NCBI RefSeq assembly: GCF_000346465.2
Contig: NC_034010.1
Coordinates: forward strand, 8,422,946 to 8,486,945
Direction: 5' to 3'
DNA from: Prunus persica
Lineage: Eukaryota; Streptophyta; Magnoliopsida; Rosales; Rosaceae
DNA length: 64,000 nucleotides
Part shown: in pieces, positions 47,842-60,600 of the stretch
Layout: each line of letters starts with the position of its first letter
Position numbering within the stretch: the stretch's first letter is position 1
Program-made: the position numbers and the translations under genes
The notes under the pieces: model-generated
What the model was told of the DNA's origin: nothing
Databases searched by the model: none
What the model saw: the letters and a program-made list of their open reading frames with translations, nothing else

Positions 47842-48229
47842 TTGAAGATGAGGGGAGGAGAGTACTTAAATTACAAGAAGAACGCAAAGTCACAAGAAAA
47901 CCAGGCTCTGATACCAAGTCAAACAAAGTAGGGCAAATATTCAAATATGCTCATATTATTATTCTTCTCCAATATGGAGGTATTTATACAAATACAAAGA
48001 TGTGTTAACCCTAAATAAAATAGGAAATATATCTAAACTACAATAGGAAATAAATCTCTATTACAATAGGACTAAATAATAATTGGTAAGTAAACAAAAT
48101 TCTAATTAGGTAAGGAACCCAAATCCTAAGTAAGTAAGGACTCGCAAACACTCTGCAACCTTTGAATCTAGGATGTTTCCCTGTTTATCTTATCTTGCCT
48201 TCTTCAATAGCAGAGAACGATCAATTTCT

Positions 48230-48870
48230 TCATCGGGTATGGTTTCTTCCAATTGGTCCTCCAAATCAACATACCCTTTTTGAGACAACCTATGGTTGTA
48301 CTCACATTTTTTACTTCTCTGTGACTACTCAGAATGCATAGCCTCAAAATCTGGGGATAACCTTAAAGCTACAAAGGCATCCCATTGCGATTTCTTTATG
48401 AAGTTATAAAGCTAAGTGGGTTCTTTTAACTTCTCCTTCTCATTTGCGAATAGAAGGATAAAATGCCTAGGTAAGGTAGACTTGAAATCCTTCCATTTTT
48501 TGGAGGCAGACAACAGCACCATCTTCTTGCCCCCTTCCCCAACAACATAAGCTATTTGAACAGCTTCCCAAATCTACTCCTTCAGGTCCTTGGGTAATTA
48601 AGTCCATTTCTTGTCCACAAGAGGGACTCTGGTGCATGCCAAAACACCAGTGTAACTCTGCATCTCAATAGCAGCCTTGCCATGTGGTCTGCCACTTTTA
48701 TTGTACTCAACCACAGGCTTAATCTTCTGGATTTTTCTCTTCACAATGTTGATACGGCGAGTCGATTTTGTCTCCTCATCAAATGTCGCAGAGCTTGGGT
48801 CTTTCTCGGAGGTTGACGCAAATCTCATCTTCTTTGCGGGATTGCTTTGAACAAATTTGGCTTCACTCAT
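48230..48870 (-). pseudogene. CACTA TNPA-like domain exon with several stops
   Basis: The minus strand opens SEAKFVQSNPAKKMRF, then GRPHGKAAIEMQSYTGVLA and VPLVDKKWT up to a stop at 48600. The same frame goes on with AVQIAYVVGEGGKKMVLL, KKWKDFKSTLPRHFILLF, FIKKSQWDAFVALRLSPDFE and GYVDLEDQLEETIPDEEI. Stops at four places show it is dead. The content matches the plant Ptta/En/Spm transposase family. In the intact family this region precedes the coiled coil now at 45429-45626. Confidence 0.72.
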
Positions 48871-50097
48871 TGGTGCCTTTGAAACTGTAAGGTCCTTGCT
48901 TTGACCTTTTGATACTTAAGCCTCCTTACTTTGAGATTTCAAAACCATGCTTGGAGAGAAATAAAAACTGCAAGCAAAACAACGACAGTTAAGTAAAACG
49001 AATGACATAATGACACAGTTCAAACTTCGACAAACAAACAAAACTGTCGTGATAATCTATGGAAACATGGATGTGCAAACACGTCGTTACGCAAATTAGA
49101 TAAAATCGTGGCCTTATTATGAGTTGATGAATAATAAAAAACTGCCCACATTTCTCTCTCCTACATTCGTTTTCAAAAAAGACAACGGTTTTATCTTTAA
49201 GACATCATATTTATTCTCACACCATGTCGGTTAATAAGAACAGCCGTGCTATTAAAATAACACAAATTTAATTATTGTCGTTGTGTGTGAATAAAAACGT
49301 CAAATATAAGAAAAGATCGTCGTCCTCACACGACCTGAGAGTGGGACTAGTGATTTTTGTTCAAACGAGTGAAAGATTTCGTCATTTTCAAACCTGAGTC
49401 TTGTTTCAAACCTCAATGGGACTTGTTCTTTAAAAATAAAAAAAATAAAAAAACTTCAAATGATATTGAAAAAAGAAAAAGAGAGTGAGAAAATACCTTT
49501 GGCTTCCAAAGAAAGTTTTTTCGGAAGTAAACTTTGGAGTTTTGGAGACAAAGATGAGGAAGAGAGTGAGAATCAGACATGCAGCTTTTGGGAAATGAGA
49601 GGGAAACTGAGAGGAAACTGAAAATTTTTATCAGTTAGAGAGAGCGTAAAAGTTTAGGCCAAGTGACGAAAAAGTTTTTATATTGTCCCAAAGATCAATA
49701 CGACGACGGTTCTGACAAAAGCCGCCCAAGTATGTTCTTCCCCGATGTTATATTAGTAGAAATCGACGTGGTTGGTAATAAAGCTAGTTGACTTTTGGTA
49801 TTCCGAAAATCACGTGGTTCTCTGGGCATTAAACGTCAAAAGTTTATTTTTGAAGAAGTGATATTGTAATGTACCACATCGTCTTTTTATGAATAACTGA
49901 TGTTGTTTGTTTTAAAGTCGATGAATTTAGTTTACCAAACCGGCGTGGTTATATCTATTTATATGACGATAATATATTATGCACAGATGTGGATTATTCT
50001 AATTAGACGTCGCTACTTGTAAGAGAACTGGCGTGGATAGTGAAGTTTATTTTTGTATAAATAGGGTTTTTTTCACACGTTCTTTCAGTTTTAGTTT

Positions 50098-50372
50098 TCA
50101 ATTAGGGTTCCAACTTCTTCTTGCCCTTGGCTCTGTCTTACCTCTTTGGAGGCAATAGTTTGAATGTTGATGTGTGTGCGTGTTTGTGTATTTGAAAGAC
50201 ACAAACCCACACACATCATCAACTTCTAAAAAATTATCTTTCTGAATGCAAATGTTTTGGATGTTGATGTGTGGCTGCCGTCGCCAAATTTTAGAGGCAA
50301 AGTTTTTGGATTTTGATGTGCATGTGCCTTTGTGTATCTCGAAGACACAAAGATACATACATCATCAACATC
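50098..50372. repeat. Two imperfect hairpins built from a repeated GT-rich unit
   Basis: 50166-50222 runs TTGATGTGTGTGCGTGTTTG...CAAACCCACACACATCATCAA, and 50312-50372 runs TTGATGTGCATGTGCCTTTG...CAAAGATACATACATCATCAA. A single-arm relative lies near 50257-50270. They sit inside the CACTA relic with no coding content. Confidence 0.7.
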
Positions 50373-51119
50373 TAAAATATGTGTTTCTCTCACATTTGTG
50401 AATCATGTCATGACCCGATTCGAAAATAAAGAATATTCTAGAATCTGGGTGCGTGAATTGAAATAAATAAATAAGAAGACTGAAAAATTGGTTAAAATAC
50501 ATTATCATTATATATATATATATGAAAAAAAAAATTAATAATCTTACAAGTGTACAAGATATAAATAAAATTTTATCACTCCAAAGTAATCCAACTTCTT
50601 TGGTTTCGGCTTTGTCTTGCTCACTAATTGATCTAAAAAACAAAATAGGTGAGGGATTAGCAAACCACTGCTTAGTGAGTAAATTATGTAATATGACAGT
50701 CAAGCAATGCCATTTTACACACTCTAGAAAAATATAATAAAAAGATACACAATCCAAATCATATCACATCATTACTTCAAATCTTGGTTATCCTTCACAA
50801 ATTGTACCCAGTATGTGACCCCTATCGGCCTCACTGCCCTATGTCCCTGTCTAGTACATTTATCCTTCGGACCCCGTCACTGAAGTTCTGATGTTCCATG
50901 AATAATACATACTTCACAAAAACTCCAAATAATATACATTGTGTGAAATATTGCACAAATTAGACATGCTTTGACTTGAAAATAGAGAGATGTTTGTAAA
51001 TTGAATAAACCCATGATTTTCACATTTATCACAAAATAAGAACTTTTAGAACATATTACGTGACCCACTCACCATGATAAGTATGAAATATTGCAGGACA
51101 AACACACGCACTCTTCATC

Positions 51120-51162
<43 letters not shown>

Positions 51163-51440
51163 CCTCTCTCTCTCTAACACTACTTCATGGTAGAAATCTA
51201 TCTCAAGGGATTGGAATGAATGATTGAAGTAAAGAAGCATGATACTTATAGGAGAGGCTACGATGCACCCAAATAATTTTTATATATACAATATTTAAAC
51301 CACCAAAAGATAAGATAGAAAGGTAGGGTTTAATGTGACTCATCCCCATTTGGCCAATGATATCACACCACCACCACCAAAAGATAATGTAGAAAGGTAA
51401 GGAATAATGTGAGTCATCCACCTTTGGCCAATGATATCAC
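51120..51440. repeat. (TC)n tract and a 74-bp direct repeat
   Basis: (TC)n at about 51127-51175. CCAAAAGATAA starts at 51303 and 51377, each followed by AGAAAGGTA, AATGTGA.TCATCC and TTTGGCCAATGATATCACA. Confidence 0.85.
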
Positions 51441-52483
51441 AACATCACTTGTTACTAGCATGTAAGGTGGCATGGCAATGATGATTTGATTAAAAACCAA
51501 TTCTAAGTCTCTACACATGGATAACAAAAATGGTGTCATCTTTCAACTAAAGGGATAATCTCATACTAGGCTTAAGATTTAATAACATATAAATCTTCAC
51601 AATAAATATTTAAATAAAAAAATTCATATTAATAAATAATTAATATGTAGTATGAATAATTATTTAACATATATATATTTTACAAGTTCTAACAAATTGA
51701 TTATGATGAGGAACAAAATTCCCAATGGTAAGATTCACATTTTTTAATCGATACGTACATCATCAACGTCTAATTTTCTTGTTAAGATGGTTTTCTGTAT
51801 AATTCTTGTCATTCTGTTGATCTACTGTCGTATGCTACAAAAAACCTAGAAATAAATCTTAAAAATAAATAAAAATTAAGATGTCGATTTATAGATAAGG
51901 TCACACGTATAAAGAAAATAAATACAACGATATTTTTTAGTTCACAACGTGGTAAAGTAATATTATACATTGTTAATTGAATAAACCGACGTGGTTAGTA
52001 CAACTTACCCGGACAGTAGAGTAATAGATACCGTCGTAGTACACTTTGAATAAAAAGTCGCTAAATTTATCTTTATTGTCGTGGTACAATGACTTAATAC
52101 GTAAAATTTTTGTAGTATTCTGATGTGGATTCCTTTGAAATTATACAACACAGACTAAGAAAATTTGGTCATGTTTATTTAAGAGTAAACATGGTGGCTG
52201 TTGTTGAAAACAGTCGTCTTTACTTTCTACATCGGTAACTTCATAGCTGCTGTCGTTGTTTTTGGGCTCAGAGTTTAACTCTAAAGAAATCATTTTCAAT
52301 AAGACGACCCTTTTTTAATTTGGTGCGTCATTTTTTAAAAACATCCATGGGAATCTCCATTTTTTGGGTGTTTAAGTTATTCATCTACGACGGTTTTAAA
52401 TTACCGTTGTCTTTTCAAACACAACTATAGTTTTTTGATCTACCGTCGTTTTCTGATTGTCTTTTTTCACTTTTTGTAGTAGT

Positions 52484-54289
52484 AACTGCTTGATCGAGAC
52501 TAAATTCTCATGACAAGATTAGTAGACCTTGTACCCTTAGAAACTTCCTTAAAAGTCGTGCACACACTTTGAGTCCCGGGAATTAGGATTTTGAGTTAAT
52601 GTTCGTGGTTGGGTACTTTTATTGATTAAGTCCTCATATTTATTTTAAATAGGTAATCAACATAATTTTTTTTACTATTATTAATCCAAGGCACATTAAT
52701 CAGATAACCAAAAGCATTGATTTGGTCCAAAATATGACAAAAGTAACCATGTCAAATCAAAATGAAATAGGTCAAAGCAAATAACCTACATCCTGAGCAC
52801 CATAAAACCCCAATGACAACTAACTAGTAGATATGACTAGTCATAATCATACCAAACAAGGGATCAAAGCTCCAAAATATTATAAATCACAAATAATAGT
52901 GGCATGGGATAAAAGGATAGCATGATTACGAGCCAACATTCACAAAGAGCTTATCTTGTGAAACTCTAGGCTTGGTACTAAAAACGTGAGTTAGAAAAAA
53001 ACTCTAGGCTTGGCTCCAAAATGTAAATGCTGTGACATGCTATCAGCTCCATTAAGATAGGACCATATTCACGATCAAAGTTCTACGTCTACATCGATCA
53101 TGATCAAGTTCTTTGGTCTTTTTGGGGCGTGAAGGTTGGGCAGCTGTGTTCATGATCAAAGTTCTGCGTCTACATTGATCTGGGAATAATAAAACAACAT
53201 GATATCAGATACAAAGCATAAATTGAAGCATACACCAAAATAACACTTTGGGATAAACATCTTCGTAAGTATTTTACATCCTATAAAAACATAAAATATT
53301 ATGTCTATGAGTTTTATAATACATTGATTTTTTATCTTTTCAACACAAATTTATCTTTTCATCTCATCGACATCATCACTAGTAGTGGACCTAATTTCAT
53401 ATTTGAGTTGCAATCTTGCTTAGAAGCTCTACAACCAAAGCCAAAACAATACAATTTCATATGCATATTACAAAGGACCTTGTGCAATTCTTGAATTTTG
53501 ATCGGAGCTTGCGATTTGTGAATCTTGGTCGGAGATTGAGACTGCAATGAAGATTACAACTAAGATTTCTATTGCGATTTCCAGAATCCAAATAGTATTT
53601 TATGAGTTACGATTTGCGGATCGAGATGTACGATTTTTGATTTCCGATTCATAATGGAGTAGGAGCTTGTTCTAAATCCCAATTAGAGTCTAAGCAATAT
53701 GATCTGCGAGAATTTGGATGAAAATTTTACTGATCAACTTGGTTGAGAGAGCTTCAGAGAAATGCAAAGCTGTCTCAAAGTGACACGAAGAGTACGCTTC
53801 AGAGAAATCACACTTACCAAAAATGGGCTTAAGACAAATATAAAAACATGCTTTGATTATACTTCCCTAGCCCCTTGGCACACACGCAAAGAGATACGAA
53901 GGCGACGCTTCTTAGAGATCACACTTACAAGAAATGGGCTTTATTTCATTTAAAAAATTAAACTATGAATTAATAGTTCACTAGCCCTAGGCATGTACCA
54001 ATTGGATTTTATTTTATTTTTTTAAAACTCAGTTTACGCATGTGCCCCTTAACTTTTATAATACTCTTTTTTTCCTTTGATATTTTATTTAATTATATTT
54101 AAACATTTTGTAAGTGTACTAATTTAGCCTTATTTAATAGCATATTTTCTGTTATGCGGACGTTTATATATTATTATCATGTGGACGCCATATATTTTCT
54201 ACTACCCTTCTTTGCTTTCTTCTTCGTTTACGATGGCATCCGCACGATAATAACGTGCAGACATCCGGATGATAGTTTTTGCCTTTATA
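52484..54289. other. AT-rich spacer, no gene seen
   Basis: It contains two short direct duplications: CGATCAAAGTTCTACGTCTACATCGATC near 53071 against 53154 (core ATCAAAGTTCT), and a CAGAGAAATCACACTTAC...AAAATGGGCTT-type unit near 53801 and 53915. Nothing coding was recognised. Confidence 0.5.
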
Positions 54290-54692
54290 TTCACTTTTAA
54301 GAGTTTTTAGATATTCCTTCAAAGATCATATACGCAAAAGAATCACTTGAATCTGAAACAATTTGACCAATCAATTAGATGGTTGTTATTATAATCTTTT
54401 ATTGAAGCACTGTATTCGTCTACTTTGTTGGTCCCAATTAGATGCATTAATGATTTTTAATCTGCATGAGGACGGTCTATGAATAAAGATGTAAAATGGC
54501 TTGGATCATTGAAAAAAAATTTGTAGGGGACCATAAAGGTATCCCTCAATAGAAGGGAAATATGCATATATCTTCTACTTTGTATACTACTGCAGCAATT
54601 TTACTAAAATTGTTGTAAAGCTCCTTTTAATAGCATTTAAGAAAATAAAATTCTATTAATTAATGCTATAGAAAGTACTTTGTGTAGTAGTG
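54290..54692. mobile_element. MITE family M copy, then a CACTA-type right terminus
   Basis: 54290-54562 is an inverted-type copy of family M (TATTCCTTCAAAGATCATAT, CTGTATTCGTCTACTTTG, AAAGGTATCCCTCAAT). 54655-54692 ends AAGTACTTTGTGTAGTAGTG, the reverse of a CACTACTACACAAAG terminus, and abuts gene C. The left end of that element was not found. Confidence 0.5.
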
Positions 54693-57600
54693 TACCTTCG
54701 TAGCCCTAAGGAGTCCATGCTAATGCCCATAGAATACAAGAACTCATATAAATCTATTAGCCGTGTGGGGAACAACGAAGTAAGCTCTTCTTCCACTTCA
54801 TGCTTGGTCTGCAAAAGTTTTGATATCAAATTATTAAACATTCGTATATATATAAAAATTTACAAAGTAATTTAAGGTGATATGCATACCGAAATTCTTT
54901 CATTGTCCTTATCCACATTTTTATTAACATTCTCGAGGATGTATCTTGAGTAATCAAACACTCCCAAGGCATTATTCTTATATGCACCTTCCTTTTTGGT
55001 TTTTTTCAAAAGAACGGACTTAAAAGCCTTGTAGTTAGATTTTCCAACGATTGTGTTGATGTCAATATCATTATTCGCCACATTTTGATACATATTTCTC
55101 CATGTAAGTCTTCTCTCATATTGAAGATGCAACCAGGCGTCAAGAGGGGAAAAATATCTCTCATTAGATGATTGGAGCAGAGGATGATACCATAAGTCGT
55201 TAAAAGTCATCCTTCACGTATACAAGGAAAATTAATCCACACGCAAAGATACTTTTATATAAATAATAAAAATAATTATTATTATTTTTAAATTAAAAAA
55301 ATAGTAAAAAGTTGTTCAGATGGTTTTCTTACCCAAGGTGGTCGATCGTGCCATAGAAGTGCACTAACTCCACTATTGCAGCATTCTCCCCGAGCATTCT
55401 TGAAACCAAAGATTTGAATTCTTGTCTATAGCTTGACAATTTAGTTTCAATACAAGGTTTCGCAAAATAGGGGATCTTTGCTCGACCATGAATAATGACT
55501 ATGTCATCATCGTTCAAGTAGCCAGAACGTATATCTTTCAACTCCAATTGGAACAGTACCTCAATAATATCCCTTTCAAAAAAGTAGAGTTAGGGAATGT
55601 TGACGTGAGTTAACCTACTAAATTAAGGAGATTTATTTCCTAAGTTAATTAGGTGATTTACTTCTTTGTTTCATATAGTTGACACGGCCTTATTAATTAT
55701 GAGATATTCTCATAATTAATTACTGCACTCCTAATAATATTGAGGTCTTTTGTATAAAACCCCACACCTACTAAACAGGTGGTTAAGTTGGGGACAATAT
55801 CGACGTTGCTAGTGATGGGCCATAGGTCTGTTATTAAAATGATGATAAATTAATGTTCTAAAATTTGTAAAGTTCTTATTTGGCTAATGGTTTTACACAT
55901 GAAATTTACTATTTTTAAACTTCTATTCTCTTGGAATTTTAGAATTGACAACTATTTAGATAGGATTTATTCAAGGGTTTCTTAGATCTAGATCCAAAAA
56001 GATTAGTTGTCATTAGGCTAAGTCCTCGTCGTTTTGGTTTTAGATGCAAGTCCTTTAACTTCTATTACTTTTTTTTTGTTTTATCAATTTTAGCTTTTTA
56101 GGTAAATAAGGAAACACATTGAAAATCCAATTTAATGCATCATTTCATTGTAATTGAATTTTAAATTTTGAATTTTGAATTCTTTCCTTGTGAATATTTA
56201 CCTAATATATGGATAAAATATAATTTAATCAATTAATATAAAGACCCATATATTATACTAATCGATGAGACAAGTACCCACATGAAATTATGTATCTATG
56301 CATCAGGTAGACACCCAAATATTGAAAACACAATATGTTATACTTATCGAGTTGATTAGTGGTGTTTAAGCATAGCAACAAATAAAAAATTTGACAAAAA
56401 CAATATAAACAAGAGAATTATTGATGAAGTTTTTATGTACCTAATATATAGGTACTATGAGCTCATGTGCTTCATATTAATATATATATAGGTAAAATTT
56501 TCTAATGTACCAGGTTACTAGGTAAATATAATATTATGTACCTAATTATTAGGTAAATGTGAGATTATGTACATAATTTACTAGGTAAATATAGGATTGT
56601 ACCTCATTATTGCGGGAAGTATGAGATAATATATAATCTACCTGACATATAGGTATCTTGTAATTTTCAATATACCTTTTTTTTTGTTTCTTCAATTTAC
56701 CTAACAAAAATGTCGTAAACAATAAGAAAGAAAGCAAACCATTTTTTTGGGTTAAAAGAAGGAAAAAAAAAAGAAGAAGGCAACATTAATAAACAACATC
56801 ATGGATGCAATTAATAGAACTAGCCCCTTGACACATGCTCACGCATATGCCAATTGGTTTTCTTTTTCTTTTTTATTTTATTTTTAGAATTAATAAAAGA
56901 TAACAAGTGTAATAACCCAAAACAAAATATCTAAAAAGAAATAAAATATCTAAAAAATAGGATTAATATCTTCTAGCAAAAAGATAATTTTGCCCTCGCA
57001 TTATTTAATAGGGAAAAGTTGACTTTTTTATCGGAAAAGAATTTGGCAATTCCGCTTACGCCATTGCGTAGAGTACGGCGAAACGAGTCCGTAGACATGG
57101 AGTAGACCCGAATCGGACTTGTAACGAAGAAAATACGAGCAAAATACCGCGAAGGGCAAAATGGTAATTTGGTCAAAAAGTCAGATTTTTATCCCTTCCT
57201 CCCTTCTCTCTCCTCATTTCTCTCTCTTCTCTCTCTCTCCCGATCAGCCCGCGCCAGCCGACCTTCGTCCCTTCTCATCGTCGCCACGGCCACCACGCTT
57301 GGAGCCGATCTCCGCCGCTGGTACCAAACGAACCACCACTCGACCGCCATCATTTTCTGACCCTTCGCCGGAGTTGTCGTGGCTGGAGCTCGCCGGAAAA
57401 CTCCATTTTTTTCGGATTTCGTGTTCAAACTTCCAGCTCGATTTTCTCCTTCAATTCTCCACCAAATCGATCGAGTAAGGTATGGTTTCTCAGCTATTTT
57501 TCGTTTTCTAGCTGATGGATGTATGGGTTTCGATCGAGTTTAGCTCTAAAGCGATTAATTTTCGACTTGAAATCTGGCCGAAACTTCGGCCGCCGTGATC

Positions 57601-60600
57601 TACCGTTTCTGGTCAATTTTGGGGGTATGTCCAAGAACAAAAGTGACTCCAAATGGGGTGTTTTACCTAGGATAGGAGTTTGGAGTCCTGGTTCCGAGAT
57701 TTTTCGACCACCCGAAATCGCTTAAGACACCCAAATCTGCCCGCGCGTGCTGGGGCGCGTGGGCGAGGGTGGTGAAGTAATTCTGTTCAGTTTTGTGACC
57801 CTCGTGTCGTCACGAGCGCGTAGGATTTCGCGGATCTCGATTCGGAGTCCGTTTGAGCCCCGAACGGATTTTTCATATCGCGCAATCCTTGGGTGCAGTG
57901 TCGTCAAATCGTTGGATCACACTGAATTTTGGATATGTCGGTCTACATGATTTCAGGATCGTGTAGGATTCGATGGATTATGAATCGGAGTCCCGGATAC
58001 TCCGAAATCGCGAACCCTGGGGCTCGGGTTTGAATTTTAAGCGATACCGCGATTTCGGCTAATCCGACCGTCCGTTTCGGACCAAACTCGCGGAACATGG
58101 TTCCTTCTCTATCAGGAACCTTCAGAGAAGCCCAGATTGGCCATTGGAGACCATGGACCCACGAGGTCCCGGATTGGCCGGTCTGGTGGTTTATCGCTTA
58201 GTCAAGCATCGAGTCTTCCAAAACTGATCTAAGAGTCTGAAAGGCTAATGTGGGCATAGGAGTAACTTGAAACGAGTGCACGTATTTCTAAGAGCCGGGG
58301 GCAGGGTGTTTAATTTAAATTCTTTTTATTCAGCAGACTATTGATTTATTATTCATGGATAATCAGGCTACACAGATCCAGTCGACCCGCAGGAGGGACC
58401 TTCGAAGGGTCCAATTAGCTCGGACCATCAGTGAGTGGACTTTCTTTCATAAACGATTTTATATGCAGGAGTTATATAAATGATTTATATAAATGAGATT
58501 ACTTAAATGATTTTATAATGATTTTATACAAATAAGCTTTTATAAGTCAGTTTATATGGGTTAATTTGATTATTGATTTTGAAGAAGTTTTATGAACTAT
58601 TTATTTCAAACGTGATGTGAGCGGTACAATGCTTTGATTTACGTGTTGTTTAGTTACTGAAGCTCAAGTAATATAAAAAGCAGAGTTTGAGAACTCTATC
58701 AGAAGAAACAGCAGTTAAATGTCAGTTTCACAAAAAGGCAGTGAGCTATTAGATTTTTCTAAAAATAGTTTATTTTAGAACCACCATGTACCCACCCTTT
58801 ATTTGGTGATTACCCAGAGTTGGACCGATGTCTATGGACATCCAGTCCGATTCAGTTTACGTCAGTGCACTTGACTTTGCCTCACGAGTTACGGGGACGC
58901 TCGGACCGTGAGTGCCAGGATTTGCGGCTCGGCAAACTTGGTGTCCCGAGACCTGCCAGAATTGAGGCTCAGCTGACTCTGTGTCCCCGAGACCTGCCAT
59001 GATTGCGGATCAGGCTAACTACGGTCCCCTGCATCCTGCCAGAGCGACTCGAGTTGACTTGGTGTCATCGAGGACCTGCCAGCGGATCAGGCTGATCATA
59101 GTCCCCTGATTTCGCCAGTTTGCGGCTCTGGTAGATTGCGTGGCACCCGAGACCTGCCAGGGGAATTGACGGATATGACAGGGGTACAAATAGGTGGTAT
59201 TTTCAAAGGATTTTGAGTTTTCTTTTATTCAATTATGACTTTCAGTTATTTTATACCAGTTTCTTTGATATTCGCGCATTTATATCCTTATATATTTGTT
59301 CAATATACGAGTATATTCGTTAACACGCTTTACATGCTTATTTGAATACCTTGTTTTGACATAGAGACAAATTAGCGATTTATATCCCTATGTATTTCAA
59401 ACGGGGGTTATTATGTTCTAGCTTGTTTTTAAGAACCTTATTTTTGTGCACTCACGTTTTTAACCTATTTTTCGCCCCCAGGTCGTAGAAGTGCGCAGGA
59501 TCCACCACCGGGCCGTTCATAGCTTCCGCGCCACCAAATAAGGTAGAGTTTTGTGGAAAATCCTTAGAACCCTGAAAACTCTAGAAAATGCTCTGATATC
59601 TATTTGAAACTGAAAAACTGGAGTTGAGATCTGTTATTTGAGATATTCTGGCTGTTGGTGTGGACTTATTTGATTGTTTAACAGGTGGAAAACTTTTGGT
59701 TTGGTCAAAATACAATGGAGACTCTGCCGAATTTTCGGCAGAAGTCTAAGGGAAAGTGTAAAAAGAATTTGAAACGAGAGGGATAAAAAGGTCTTTTGTG
59801 CCCAACATTCGTCAGGTGTCGGACACGCACAGGACTTGGCTCGAATTCCAAAGCGGAAATTGGGTCGGGTCCTGTCAATTTGGTATCAGATCCATAAAAG
59901 TAGGACCTATTATCTTATTTTGTTTTTAATTTTAATTTTTTTAATATTAAAAAAATGTGAATTTATCATATTATCCTCATTTAATTAATAATTTCAATTC
60001 TTAATGTTTGAATTAACAAAGGGCATTTTCTGGTATTTTGAATGTTTCACCATTCTCTGCCTTTTGCTTTATATATATATAGATTCATGGATGCAATTAA
60101 AAGAAGGAAAAAAAAATGCAGCATAATTAATAACCAAAATCATTATGGTCATAAACAATTCTTTCTTGTAATTATCACATAAATTACAATTACCCGATTC
60201 AATGTTTAAGGGGCAACATTGGAATAAAAAATAATCTTAAAAAATAAAAATAAAAAGATTACATCATAAAAAATTTAAAAAGGAATGTAATCATGTATGA
60301 CATAAAAGTCAAAGGAGTTATATCAAAGTCCCCAAATCCAAGGATTAAACCCAACTTCTCAAAGAAAATTTGAATATATATCAACTTTTCTATTTATTCA
60401 ATCCAAATTCCTTATTTTTTTCATGTGAAATTTATAAATTTCTATGGCTTTTTTTTTTATTATCTAAACATGGAAATAGATGTATGTTAATATAAAAATT
60501 CTGATTTTTACCTAAATCTAAAGTTTATTTCCTACATCCAAACCCATTGTTAATGACCTTTACAAAGAAAGAAAAAAATATTAAATTGTTTGCAAACTGA

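Larger units (their letters stand above)
46604..48150 (-). mobile_element. Small non-autonomous LTR retrotransposon, 1547 bp, TSD CTCTG
   Basis: The LTRs are 46604-46832 (229 bp) and 47917-48150 (234 bp), with about 5% difference. In the minus sense the 5' LTR is the right one. A PBS matching initiator tRNA-Met (TGGTATCAGAGCC) lies at about 47904-47916, and a polypurine tract (TTGAGGGGGAG) abuts the left LTR at about 46833-46843. CTCTG flanks it at 46599-46603 and 48151-48155. It encodes no retroviral protein; the inside is mostly a 39-bp minisatellite. Size and structure fit a TRIM-like or strongly deleted copia element. Confidence 0.88.

Noticed and set aside
59878..59895. The PBS-like TTTGGTATCAGATCC as evidence of a complete retrotransposon.
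   Set aside because: No gag-pol or second LTR follows; the sequence soon returns to the gene C intron.
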